DNA of 64,000 nucleotides, taken from the NCBI GenBank assembly GCA_011800155.1, contig JAALGH010000011.1, positions 1,364,001 to 1,428,000 of the forward strand. The letters run 5' to 3'. The stretch comes from Flammulina velutipes (Eukaryota > Basidiomycota > Agaricomycetes > Agaricales > Physalacriaceae). The position numbers were made by a program, and so were the translations under genes. Numbering within the stretch: the first letter of the stretch is position 1; each line of letters opens with the position of its first letter. Under the pieces are notes generated by a model. It did no database searches, was not told where the DNA came from, and saw only the letters and a list, made by a program, of their open reading frames with translations. Positions 1 to 10,602 of this stretch are shown here, in pieces.

Positions 1-504
1 GTTACGCAATGCGGGTAGAGGCGATGAAATTGCGCTACTGGAAACGTGGTCAGTTATCTCGCTGGCTCTTCCTCAACTCTCAATGATATTTGCCTCAGAT
101 TGAAAACCTCCCATTTTTGTATCTACGGATATGGCACAGAATAGAAAGTTGCAAGTTCAATATCTTACTTATGAAAATATTAACGAGCTCACAACATTCA
201 ACTGTGCCTTGACATTCGCCTGAAGAATAGCCAGAATAGGTGGCGCAAACTAAATGGTTCGGACTTTCGGGCCGAGAGCGGGTCGATGTGCTTAAACTCC
301 AACTATCAACTGGTCACCTTTGCTTTGGTCTCTTCAGTCCGAGCTATGCCAACCCGCAGTTCTCGGGAAATAAGGCCTTAGAACGCGAATGGCTATACCC
401 CAGAAAACCATCAACGGCTGGCTGGGTCTGTCCCACGATGTATACGTGCGGCTTAAGATAACGGGTCTTCCTTCCTGTCCTTCGTCTTGCTATTCTATCG
501 TGAT
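1..504. other. Left edge, no gene recognised
   Basis: I see no coding region with a recognisable domain here. A short open frame at 240-461 has no alternative support and begins without an ATG. The stretch may hold upstream sequence of the serine hydrolase that starts near 505. Confidence 0.5.
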
Positions 505-1953
505 ATGACGATGCCATCCTACCTGTCTGCCGATTGTGTCGAGCAACTGAATAGCATCCTAGACGCCTATCCTCGGGATGGTGCGCCTGGAACCGTCGTG
601 GGAGTCGTCAACAATGACGGGAAAATACTCTACCTCAAAGCTGTTGGTGTCAGCAATGTAGATACCGACGTGCCGATGTCGAAAGAACAGGTAGATATGC
701 CTCTGCCACTCGAATTTCATCTGTCTTTGAATGATCTCAGGTCTTCTGGGTCGCGTCATGCACGAAAATGGTTACTGGTTTAGCTGTAATGCAACTAGTG
801 GAGCAAGGCAAACTCGATCTGGATGCACCGATAGGTAAAGTGATCCCTGAGCTTGCTAATCCAGACGTCGTCTACGAGTCAAGTCCGACTTATGCGCATA
901 CACGCAAAGCGTCGTGAGTGAACAGTCTCCGCCTCTGCTATGGCGTTCACCGCTAGTCTGACTCTCGATAGAAAGCCTATCACACTCAAGATGCTCTTAA
1001 CCCATACAGCAGGATTTGCATATTCTAGTCCTCATATCTATAACTGGTTCGTAATGAACAAGAAAAGCCTAGTCGATGTGAGATAATTGTTGTTACCGTC
1101 CCTCAAGTTAATGCTGACTCTTATACAGTTCAACACTGAAATGTTCAAGATGGTATACAAGCTTGCTATTGATTGTTGAGCTTGAGTCGATAATCCTCTA
1201 GCCTCTCGTACATGAACCCGGCGACATGTTCGAATATGGCATCGGTGCATCAACGTCGCTTTGCTTTGTTAGACCTTTTCTGAGGCTCGGTAGGTATGGA
1301 TTGGGCTGGTATCGCCGTCGAGCGCGCTTCGGGTATGAGTCTTGGAGATTACTGCGAAAGTACGTCTTTCAATCCTTTCGCTATCCAATATTCAGAACAG
1401 AACAGAATATATCTTTGATCCTCTTCACCTGAATAACATCACCTTCGACATCTCCCAGCGCCCTGATATGCATGCGCGCCTACACGCTATGCATAGAAAG
1501 GTCGATGACGCCACGGGCACAAACTTTGTCGTAGAAGACCACCCAACGCCGTAGGCGCTTCACGATAGAAGTTGAGGCCAACCATTCTAACGCTGTTTGG
1601 CTACGCAGCATGACAAACCCTATGGTACATGCTGGAGGCAGTGGAATATGTATGTCGTTCAGGATATTGAATCAAAACACCACTGACAGTGATACGCAAA
1701 AGTCTCGACGGCTGCCGACTATCTTCAGGTCATCTCCGTCTTGTTGAACGACGGGCGTAGTTCCGGCGGTGTTCAGATTGTCAAGCCAGAGACATTGCAG
1801 CTGATGTTCGTGAACTTGAAAGATAGCGTATCATCGTCTAATTCTTCTGATAGATTTGAAAACCATGTTGCGAATGTCCATGATCAAGGTATTCTGGGAG
1901 GCGCTACGAGCCCGGTGATAGGCTCTATATCCCTTCTGCAAGTCATCCCTTAG
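505..1953 (+). pseudogene. Beta-lactamase-family serine hydrolase, many introns, probably decayed
   Basis: Pieces match the class C beta-lactamase/esterase fold (EstB/LovD-like), which hydrolyses esters or amides through a nucleophilic serine. Exon 1 runs 505-690 (ATG at 505). A 50-nt intron (691-740) leads to exon 2, which carries the S-x-x-K motif as SCTK near 756-767. A 914-971 intron leads to a LLTHTAGF block, characteristic of the family. Later come PLVHEPG..YGIG..DWAG (split by an intron near 1240-1300), RPDMHAR, and HAGGSGIFSTAADYL after an intron ending near 1706. Between about 1510 and 1600 the frame changes with no plausible intron, and the usual C-terminal block after about 1920 cannot be found. 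Each block is convincing but the full gene does not join cleanly, so I call it degraded. A missed exon structure remains possible. Confidence 0.6.
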
Positions 1954-3077
1954 AAGAGCATTCACCTACTGACGATGATCATCCTTTGGAAGACCAGGAA
2001 TACCCAAAGGAGGTGCGTGGTATTTGCGTTGATTGAAATCGAGTCGTTAACGAGCGTGTTGTAGATCCCGGATACAGCAAAATGACGCAGGATCTGGAGA
2101 GGGTCTTGTACAAGCCAGGTCACATTGTGAAAGCTTGACGCCGCGGCTCATGACCGCTGTGGCTAGTGTGGCGCTGCCCTTTGGATGCAGAGGGTAGAAC
2201 CCGCTGATCGTCGACTACGTATCAAATGAAACATCTGAGAAGTTGGTTCGTACACAGAAAGCAAGAAAACGGATTCATTGAGACTACGACAAGACTACAC
2301 TACGGCTTCCCGAAGAAAGAGGGTTCAAAAAATTAGCGAAGAACACGACAGCCTCAAGGTCGCTTCTGGCGGCCAACCAAGAAGACGACGCGACTGTTGT
2401 GCCCTGCATTTAGGTTGACATCGACAGCGACGATCATGGTCACCGACCGACCTCACTGACCTCCACCTAAATCCCGCCCGTTGGTCGACAAGCCCTTGAT
2501 GACGAAGTAATAAGCGATAGAGCATGCATGCGTAGATGCCATGTCTTGCAAGAAATACGTGCTTGGCCACACTGCGCTCAGTGTGGCACACAAGCGAATG
2601 CAGGTTAACGACCGAGCTTCGGTAGCGTTCTCAGATATGCAGTGTCTGGCAGGCACCTCGGGGCGTCCAGACTCGTACGAGGCAGATCCATCGTATGTGC
2701 AGGCATGGCGCCTGGCGTCCTGGGCAGAACGCAGTGGTGACCGGTGTCGCTGAAGAGACCGTCCGTTGCACGCAGTCGCGTTGTTCTCGTATCGTTGAAC
2801 ATAAGCAGACTACGGCGCGCTCTTTGCGTTTAACTCGCGAGGAAGAACATCCGAGGACGATTCTGTGCGGAGCAAGTGAATGCAGGAGGCAAGGAGCGTT
2901 GGGGGAGACGTCGCGAATTGGACGGCTTATATAGGTCTGACCTTGTGTTTGGCCGTAATTGGATTGGAGACCATTGGCATGGGGTGTGGCGCACAGGTTG
3001 ATATCTCAGGTAGTCAACGTCTTACCGATACTCAAAGCTGTTCATTAGCCCAACATACTGCGCCACACTATTCTGAA
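1954..3077. other. Intergenic, no gene recognised
   Basis: Only short overlapping frames on both strands, none with a recognisable domain or coherent splice structure. It may contain decayed 3' sequence of the serine hydrolase. Confidence 0.5.
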
Positions 3078-3789
3078 TCATAAACAGGGTAATCCTAATT
3101 CAATCATCAGTGTCTCGTAGAGAATTCTATCTTCCCGCGCATAATCGTCTACTCTGCTCCAAAACCTCTCCCATATGTCGGCGTCGAGGATGTGAACCAG
3201 CTCTAATGGTACATAGCCGAGATTATTGTCCATGATATGGTTGAGGAGGAACATAATGTCACTGAGATCGTTGTGAACTCGGACATCGACGTTTCCCTTG
3301 CGCTCTGCAGAACACCTAATCTTATTCACTAGGAGCAGATGAGGGCCAACAACGGTAACGCCGTCGATCTCCACGGTAAAAGGCAGTAGCTTGGACAGAT
3401 TGGTATTAACTGCAATGTCAATTTTTGTGGCGTCGAGCATGCCTGGGGCGCTCTCCAAGAGCGTTGCGGCGAATCGGTCCTTCCTATCCCGATGTGGAAC
3501 TATAATCATTCGCATGTTGTTCTTTTCGATGTTTTTCCGCATTGTTTTTGACATTTTGGAGACATTGAAGTCGACGTCCTGTTCAGCATGAATCAACGAG
3601 CATCATAAAGATAGTTGTACGAACCCTTGTGGAACGATTGTGGCCGAGAGAGAGAACGGCGCCACCGCCAATGAGCATGGCATGTTCCCCTTGCTCGCGA
3701 ACTGCTCTCGTGAATAACTGAGCTGCTGTAAGCAGACGCGAAGGAAGTAGTGACATGAGCGGGAGAGCCAAACAATTAACGGCAGCCAC
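3078..3789 (-). CDS. Nucleotidyltransferase-fold protein (AbiEii/MNT-like)
   Basis: Two exons, 3625-3789 and 3078-3578, joined across a 46-nt intron (3579-3624, GTTCGT..ACAG) in phase 0. The product is about 220 residues; the ATG at 3789 or the internal one near 3756 may be used. The splice restores the minimal nucleotidyltransferase signature: a GGG loop, then S-L-G...R-S-T-R-D-V-D-F with the two metal-binding aspartates, and a likely third acidic residue in KIDIAVN. The C-terminal half has the R....VRVHNDLSDI pattern seen in AbiEii/AbiGii-type and related stand-alone nucleotidyltransferases, which transfer a nucleotide to a protein, RNA or small molecule. The substrate cannot be told from sequence. 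The gene is divergent from condensin subunit 3, with only 57 bp between start codons, so the promoter region is shared. The short length fits a single-domain enzyme. Confidence 0.65.
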
Positions 3790-3846
3790 ACGTGATCGCG
3801 GTATTTAGCACTTGCTTTCCACCACCACCATCCCCGTCAAAGGACG
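3790..3846. promoter_or_regulatory. Very short shared promoter between divergent genes
   Basis: The 57 bp between the nucleotidyltransferase start (3789, minus) and the condensin subunit start (3847, plus) must hold or overlap both core promoters. There is a CACC-rich run near 3820-3835 and no clear TATA box. Inference from gene positions only. Confidence 0.4.
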
Positions 3847-6800
3847 ATGTCTGCTCCGACCAAGCTGCTAAATTATAGTGAATGTCGCAAGAAAATCAAA
3901 GCGCCGCTTGCTCCAGGCGTCTTCAATGAGTTCTTCTCGACCGTACAGGACAATAATCGCAAGCAGGCAAGGGCACATATCACGGCAGCCAAAAAGCTGC
4001 TCAAAAGCTGCTATCCAGTCCAGCGCAAGGATCGTCACCATCTGTCCGACGACGAGCAGCAAGCGCTGCTGCCTGTACAGTTGGAACGCGAAAGGACCTT
4101 TCAAGACGGGTTCTTGAGCACCTTCGTCCTGGGATTCAATACAAAGGTCAAGAAGAACAAGGAGCCCGCCATGGACAACACGATATACGGGCTATCGATG
4201 TTTCTTGAGATTATCCACGCAAAAGGTGCGCACTCGATGCTCTTTACTCTCATTCGCTAATTATGGATGCTGCAGTCATGGAGGAGACGACAGAATACGG
4301 TGAAGATCCAGCAGGGAGAGATACATTCGCTTCACGATTTACCGCGACCGTCGTCAAATTCCTTTCCAAAGGCTGCGAGGCTTCAAACAAGGAGCCTCGA
4401 TATTGGACGATGCAAGTCATGAAGGAGATTGCGTCGAATCTCGGAGATATAGAGTTCGTTTGCTGTCCATTCATTGATAGTCGCGTCTCATCTTCTCCTG
4501 CAGTGGCGAAATCCTCAACAAGCTGCGCAACAAGCTTCGGGCGCGTCTGGAGGACAAGGATGCCCAGATACGAGCAGCCGCCGTCGAGGCTCTATGTTTA
4601 CACTTTACGGGTTCCGCAGAAGAGGAGCCATCCGCGGAGCAACTCGATACGATCCGAGAGCTACTTTGTCTTATGGAGGAAGACCAATCTCAGTACGTCG
4701 TCGTCAATTTCATAATCCCTACTTACACCCTTGCAGTGAAGTCCGCGCAACCGTCGCCACTAAATTACCACCCTACGGACCTTTCTCACCAGACGTCAAC
4801 TTCTCTCCGGATGTTCAAACCACCCTTGTCCGGCGCCTCAGCGATGTCCATATCTTCGTCAGGCAAGCAGTACTTCGCCGTTTTCGAAACCCAACCATGG
4901 CGGAGCCGTTAACGACGGAACAGCGCTGTATCATACTCCGTCGAAGCCTCACGGATCGAGATGATCTAGTGTGCCAATCGGCTGACATGCTTGTGTCCGC
5001 CTGGCTTGCAGAGTCGTCCAAAGCGATCATCAAAGAGGAAAATGGCCCGCCTATCCTCCCCATACAACAGTATATGCTCTTCATAGATTCACTTGACCCC
5101 GTATCGGACAGGGAGGCCTCACGTTTGGCATGCACCAGCATATTTTCAACTAGCTACTCCAAAGCCGCTCCGCCTCAGCGGCTGGAGTTTGACGGTCTGT
5201 CTAATTATCGTTAACGCTCACGCTCACTGATTGTATCCGACAGATATCTTTTGGCAAGATCTGAGCACCACGAGCGTCGTTCTGCTGAGGGCGTACATCG
5301 AATACCTTCGCAAAAATCAATATACCGTGCACTGTGACGAGGCCACGCCTTTAGCGAGCACTGTCGTTAGCGCGATGAAGTTACAGCACGAGCGTAGGCT
5401 TGAGAATCCGGAAGACGCCGACTTCATGCTAACAGAGCTACTTGAACTTGCGTTATCATTGGATTACTCTGACCAGTATGGTTCCAAAGAGATGGAAAAT
5501 TATTTGTGTGGGTTCCTCCATTCGATGCTCCCGATTCTTACTGAACTGTTCCATAGATGTTCTGCTCGAGGACTTTGAGTTGCCGGCACCTGTTGTGACA
5601 GCGTGCATGGAGCTTTTCACTGTTGTCACTCCTAAATCCATTGACCGAGTAAACTACCTAGTGCCCATGATGGCCTTCAAGTCGTTACACGACCCGGTGA
5701 GCTATTAGTGTTACAGACAGAGTCTACATTAACTCTGATGTGATTTAGGACGAGGCGGACGAGTCTTCCGACATGGAAGATAGCTCATCGCCCAAGCCTC
5801 CGACCCGAAGGAAAAGAGAGGACTTGTCGCCTGAGGAGATCGGAGAGAACGATCGTGTTGATGAGGCGTCTCTTCTACGTTTGATTGAATTGCTCAGAGG
5901 GGTCAATGATGTGAGTTGTCCAGATTCAATGTATAGCAGCATACTTACTTCTTATCAGACTCTAGATAACAATGTACAATTGACCGGCATCGTCGAGGAT
6001 CTCGTCTTTCCAAACATACCGGTTCACAACACGGTACCAAATCCCCGTCTCCGAGAATTGGCATGGACCGCAGCAATTCTTATTACGCTGATTGACAATA
6101 ACAAGGTTGGTTATCGAGCCGACTTCCATGCCAGTGTGTGATTCGCTGAATGAACCTAGAGGCGAGCTCAAGCATTGGTCAACGCGATGATAGACAACTC
6201 GATGAACGAATCACCGAGTCTGCGACTAATAATGCAAAAGGGCATATGCGACTTGCTCGTGCACCTCGGCTCGGCCGGTCTTGAGGATGAACTGGTATGC
6301 GTATTCTATCCGATGTATAACGCTCAGGTCTCATGCTTTGTGCAGTTCAAGAAGGGCATTGATCATCTTATGACTGCGAAATTTACCGAGGCCGAAGAAG
6401 AAATACTCTGCTTGGGCCTCGGCAAGCTACTCGTTGGCCGATCCATCGCGGATAAGAAGGTTGGGCTTTCTACCCTCGAAATGCTATCCGCTAACATATT
6501 TTTCAGTATCTCATTCACCTGGCCAAAGAATACTTCCTATCTACCAATGAAGGCGTTAAGCAGTCCTTACTCTGTTTCTTCAACACGATCGGTTTCTCCG
6601 GGCCAGAAAACAAGGCTCGTTTGGCGGAGGTCGGTGTCAGGTCTTCATGTCGAGATGTCTTCACCAATCTGAACTCCAAACTGCACAGATATGCATAGAC
6701 ACATTTGATGAAGTCTACACGAAGCGGCTCGAAGATCAACGGCCTATCACTCTCCCAGGCGCCTTCCTCGATTCGTTTCTACATTGGACGCATCCCGAGA

Positions 6801-8063
6801 AATTCAAGTGAGTCTACTCTTGCCTCTTGTGATGCACAATTTTCATTTTCGAAAGCCTGCCTCCATCAGATGACCACGACAAGATACTTGCCGATGCCAC
6901 TCAAGCGTGTATCCATCTTCATCTTGAGATCGCTAGTCACGCTCTGCGCAGTATGTTGGTACACGAAGATGGACACAAGAGTGCGTACGCTGTTTGCAAT
7001 CTCATCCGAGCTGCCGGGAAATTGACCCAATCCGATAAGAGGAGGACAGGAAAGCGTTATGCCAATGTCTGTCGCGACTGTACATGCCAGAGTCCGAGTC
7101 GTTCGATTCGTTCGAAGCGGTGAAGATTGCATTCCTAGCCACCAAAGTTCGCGCTGTATGTGATGCTCTGTGGCAACTCTTTCTATTGGCTAACAAGTAC
7201 TTTGTAGCGCATCGTTCTTGACAAGCCCACAAGCAGGCAGGTTGAGAAGTTCCATGACGTTGTTGTGAAAGAGTACAATGCCGGGATTGAAGGACTAGAG
7301 GAAGCAGAATGGCGAAAATATGAGGAGCTGAAGGAATTTTTCAAAGATTTGGATGATATTTGCCCGATCGATGGGGATGAAGATGAGGACGTCAAGCCGT
7401 TCTTAGGGGATGACGAGAGTGAGGATATCAAACCTCGAATCACCCGGTCTAAACGGTCTGTTGCTTTTATCGAGTGCATAGGGGTGATTGACTGACTTTT
7501 GGGTGTGGAGTAGAAAATCTACTACGATGTCGCCTTCAAGTGAGGACGACGACGACGCCCCGTCTACATCGAAACACAAGTGCGTGTTCAAGTCTCATTG
7601 TGCGCATTGGTCTGACGACACTTTAGGCGCGCGCGCGTAACCGCGAGTCCGGCACCTCGACCCAAACGAAAGGCCGTCAGGTGAGCGATATCTTACTCGT
7701 TGCTTCTGCCGCCTAACATCCTCTAGGTCGCGTCCGCAACAGGAACCTATCTACATTAGTTCTGATTCAGAGTCCGACGAACCACAAGAGTTTGTTATCA
7801 GCTCTGATTCCGATGAACCGGATCCTCGGACGATTGTTCCTCGACGTTCAAGGTAGGCGTCAAACTTTAGTGAAAGGAGACGACTGTGCTTACTATTCTA
7901 CGTCTGTAGACCTTCTGAGACGGTCTCGAAGATTGAGAGAGACATCAGCGCGCTGTTATCGGTTGGGGAACCGCTGGATGACTCTATCATGGGTCCGGAG
8001 GATAGTACTGATGAGGAGAACTCTGTTGCTGCTCAGCTTGTTGATGACTCTGGGAGTGATTGA
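3847..8063 (+). CDS. Condensin complex subunit 3 (Cnd3/Ycg1/CAP-G), HEAT-repeat protein
   Basis: A long multi-exon gene encoding the CAP-G/Ycg1 HEAT-repeat subunit of condensin, which compacts mitotic chromosomes together with the SMC2-SMC4 heterodimer, the kleisin and the other HEAT subunit. The ATG at 3847 opens an exon reading to about 4230. Later exons carry FLSKGCEASNK followed by an R-Y-x2-MQ pattern (4350-4420), the paired HEAT segment SEVRATVATKLP (about 4735-4775), DLVCQSADMLVSAWL (about 4965-5010), DLSTTSVVLLRAYIEYL (5255-5310), TELLELALSLDYSD (about 5430-5475) and PSLRLIMQKGICDLLVHLG (about 6210-6270), all typical of the subunit. The tail is acidic and serine-rich (7300-8063), as expected for a phosphoregulated C terminus, ending at TGA 8061-8063. 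At least ten short introns are implied; internal boundaries are not all resolved. No disabling lesion was noticed. Confidence 0.75.
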
Positions 8064-8305
8064 TGGTTCGTCTTGATATATAGGTTATTGTATTATCGTA
8101 ATTTAGTCGTAATGTATAGTATAGCTACAATCGTGAAGGTCACCGTCTTGTACAAGTCCTTTTGATGCCAAACTCTGTCAAATAATATTGCATCTTCAAG
8201 CTTCAAGATTCACCACCACCACCACCAAAGTGCTGCCACCTCCTACTCCACGTCGCCCAATTACTTCATTCACATTCAACATGTGAATGTTGTTGTTGTT
8301 GTAGC

Positions 8306-9169
8306 ATGAATCGTCGACTGATCCCTAATTCTAGGATAGGTACCGGTCAAAGAAACCGACTCAAACTTTCTCTATTCGAGGCTCTGTCTTATTCTCCAGA
8401 CCCTAATTTCCCTCACTATCGCTTCTTTCGCTTCATAATTCCGTTAGTTCTCAAACGCAGCCGATTCCCAGTGTCGACGGAAAGCGACGCTCTGCGATTT
8501 CTTCATTGCACCGTCCTTGGTCTTCCTATCCCTTCCCTCATAGATACCTTTCGCCTAGACGGCAAATGTTACACGGTCATGACTCGTATACCGGGTCGTA
8601 CGCTGTACGATCTCGTACGAAGCAAGGAAATCTCTGACGCGGAGCTAGACGTTGTTGTCGACGATCTCAAGGATGTGGTCCTCAAACTATGGACAATTCA
8701 ACAGAAGGATTTCCCAGATTATCCTCCAGGCATGGTAGCCTGTAGCGCCAGTGGCCACGGTCTACCAAACCCTCTCAATGAATTTGAAGACCTTGCCGGC
8801 CCGCTTTCTCTTTCCAAAAATTATGTCTACCACACGCGTTGCATTTCGGATGATGTCGGTACTTGGTGCGTGGAACATCTGCTCGCACAAGAGCCAGTGC
8901 AAGCGAGGAGTGTTATTGACGATACAATTGTGTGGGTTCATTGTGACTTGCGTCCTATGAATATCTTGGTGGATGCGGGGAGGCTGAGCGGTGTGATCGA
9001 TTGGGAGAATTCTGGATGGCATCCTCGACATTGGCAGCTGTTGATTGTTCGTCGATGGTGTGCTACCAACCCACCGCGGGTCGTGAACGTATGGAAGCGT
9101 AAGGATATGGGACACGACGTCGAGGAGAAGTACAAAGCTGGTATCAATCTGGTGCAGCATCTTGTGTAA
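8306..9169 (+). CDS. Aminoglycoside-phosphotransferase-like kinase
   Basis: A single open frame of 287 residues with an ATG at 8306. It belongs to the APH/choline-kinase-like family, large in mushroom genomes, whose members phosphorylate small molecules or are of unknown substrate. The N lobe has FPVSTESDALRFL (the family's E..A...L segment) and TVMTRIPGRTLYDLV, the hinge and start of the C lobe. The catalytic loop is VWVHCDLRPMNILVD (H-x-D-x5-N at about residues 212-220) and the metal-binding loop is GVIDWENSGWHPRHWQ, both intact. There is no intron, signal peptide or membrane segment. A classical glycine loop is not obvious near the N terminus, as is common in fungal members. A CACCACC microsatellite lies upstream at about 8210-8226. 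Confidence 0.72.
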   Translation: MNRRLIPNSRIGTGQRNRLKLSLFEALSYSPDPNFPHYRFFRFIIPLVLKRSRFPVSTESDALRFLHCTVLGLPIPSLIDTFRLDGKCYTVMTRIPGRTLYDLVRSKEISDAELDVVVDDLKDVVLKLWTIQQKDFPDYPPGMVACSASGHGLPNPLNEFEDLAGPLSLSKNYVYHTRCISDDVGTWCVEHLLAQEPVQARSVIDDTIVWVHCDLRPMNILVDAGRLSGVIDWENSGWHPRHWQLLIVRRWCATNPPRVVNVWKRKDMGHDVEEKYKAGINLVQHLV

Positions 9170-9447
9170 TATGTAACGTGTATGGCAATGTAAGGTTTTG
9201 GGCTTTTGCATCTTAAGTTGGAACCGAAGTACTTAATCTGGCAACCAAGCACTTCCAACTCCATTCATATTGTAACCATTCATCATGGCGACAATCTGGA
9301 CGGACGCAAGTACCTGAAAAATGTGGCGGGCGGGCTTATTTCAGAAAACTTGAACGACTGACGAATGGAATGACTGATTGCGTGTTAAAAGGTATAAGTA
9401 TGATTGGTTGGGTATAAGTAGTACACGGCACGGTATGCAGGTGTAAT

Positions 9448-10066
9448 CTATGAAGACACAGAAACAGAAATGGAGATGGAGACAGAGACGGATATAGGAG
9501 CAAGAAAATGTGTTCCCATGTATATTGGTTCGTCGTCGTCGTCGTCGTCGAAATCATCTTCCTCAATGTCGGTGTCGTCTGAGTCGCAATCATATCCAAA
9601 CTATAGGGGCTATCGTCAACGAAATGGAAAGGCAAAGATGCAAGGGTAAGCTCACACTGGATAGAGCGACATCCGAATCGCATTCGTCGTCTTCGAAAGA
9701 ACTATCTTCGTCGGACTCGGAATCGGAGTCGTCGTCAAAGTAGACGTCCTCTCCGTTGTAGTCTTCCCATCCCTCAGGGAGTAATTCTTTATCGGAATCG
9801 TATTTGCCTCCTTCGGGATGCATAAACTCGTTGTGGACGCGTACACCAGAGCTGGTGAGGAAATGTTTGTTGTCGCACAAAGCGCAACGATATTGACCTG
9901 GAACGGTCAAGTCGTGCTGAAGAGGGGTCAGCGAGATGTACCAATGCGCGATAGAGGAATAACTAACCTCGAGTCTGGATGAGTCGACTCGGATGTATTC
10001 ATCGGATTGCCCATTGTAGGAGCTCGAGGAAAGGGACGGCTCGGACAAGAAAAGTGTGCTTGACAT
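9448..10066 (-). CDS. Small acidic C2H2-like zinc-finger protein
   Basis: Three exons on the minus strand, 9968-10066, 9656-9916 and 9448-9600, with introns of 51 and 55 nt, both GT..AG and phase 0. The product is about 170 residues. The only domain-like feature is one C2H2-type finger (YRCALCDNKHF...RVHNEFMH, C-x2-C-x13-H-x4-H). It is followed by a very acidic tail (DSDSESDEDSSFEDDECDSD, then a D7 run encoded by the GTC repeat at about 9533-9551). The finger spacing suggests a weak or atypical nucleic-acid-binding module. The acidic tail could mediate histone or protein contact; function is unknown. Joining all three exons leaves no stop codon, which supports the model. Confidence 0.6.
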
Positions 10067-10139
10067 AGTGATAGAGGTGTTGGTGGTAGTGGTTTGTGTT
10101 CAAGTTGTGTTTGATATTGTTTGTAGGCATAGCACAGAC

Positions 10140-10145
10140 TTTATA
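10140..10145 (-). promoter_or_regulatory. TATA box of the zinc-finger-like gene
   Basis: The reverse complement reads TATAAA about 75 nt upstream of the ATG at 10066, a normal core-promoter distance. Seen directly; use is inferred. Confidence 0.45.
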
Positions 10146-10500
10146 GGTCCTCAAGGAGTGTCTCTCCGATGGGCCGAAGGGGTCAACTCTAAATTTAATG
10201 CAATCGAGGTCTCAGACATCCGCGGGAGCTCTGGATCGTTTGTGTTCGCTCTTGTACACTGATGTGAGAAGAAGTGCATTGTACTGTTACCATCTTCATG
10301 AGATGTGCTTAACTGAACCTCCTTTAGTTTCTCAAATGAAACGAACATCCGTGGGAGAGGAATCTGAATCTCCATCACAGATTTTGATCGCTTCGTTCCC
10401 CTTTAAGACGCATTTGATCGGTAAGGATCCTTGCGCCAAACGAAGCGGTTGAATTACGAAGGAAGGCTCGAGGGAGGGCGATGATATCTTCCACTGTATA

Positions 10501-10602
10501 CCGTAGGCGGGAAGGCCGAGGATGATTTTTGATTTTTGATTTTTCCCACCTTCCTTTTTGGGATGGTCCGGGGTTCAACTCGTGTCCAAGGTCAATCCTT
10601 TC
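10501..10602 (+). repeat. Inverted repeat, left copy
   Basis: About 100 bp nearly identical to the reverse complement of 14968-15068. The shared core runs from AGGCGGGAAGGCCGAGG through a GATTTTT GATTTTT tract, TTTTTGGGA(T/C)GGTCCGGGG and TTCAACTCG(T/C)GTCCAAGG to TCAATCCTT. Only a few transitions separate the copies, and CACTGTATA is shared just outside. The two copies face each other across 4.4 kb. Confidence 0.8.

Noticed and set aside
8210..8226. CACCACC microsatellite
   Set aside because: A simple short repeat in an intergenic region with no sign of function.
9533..9551. GTC trinucleotide run as a stand-alone repeat
   Set aside because: It is coding on the minus strand, giving the aspartate run of the zinc-finger-like protein.
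10570..10601. tRNA-like B box (GGTTCAACTC) in the inverted repeat
   Set aside because: The flanks cannot form a T-arm stem and no A box or acceptor stem is visible, so I do not call a tRNA gene.
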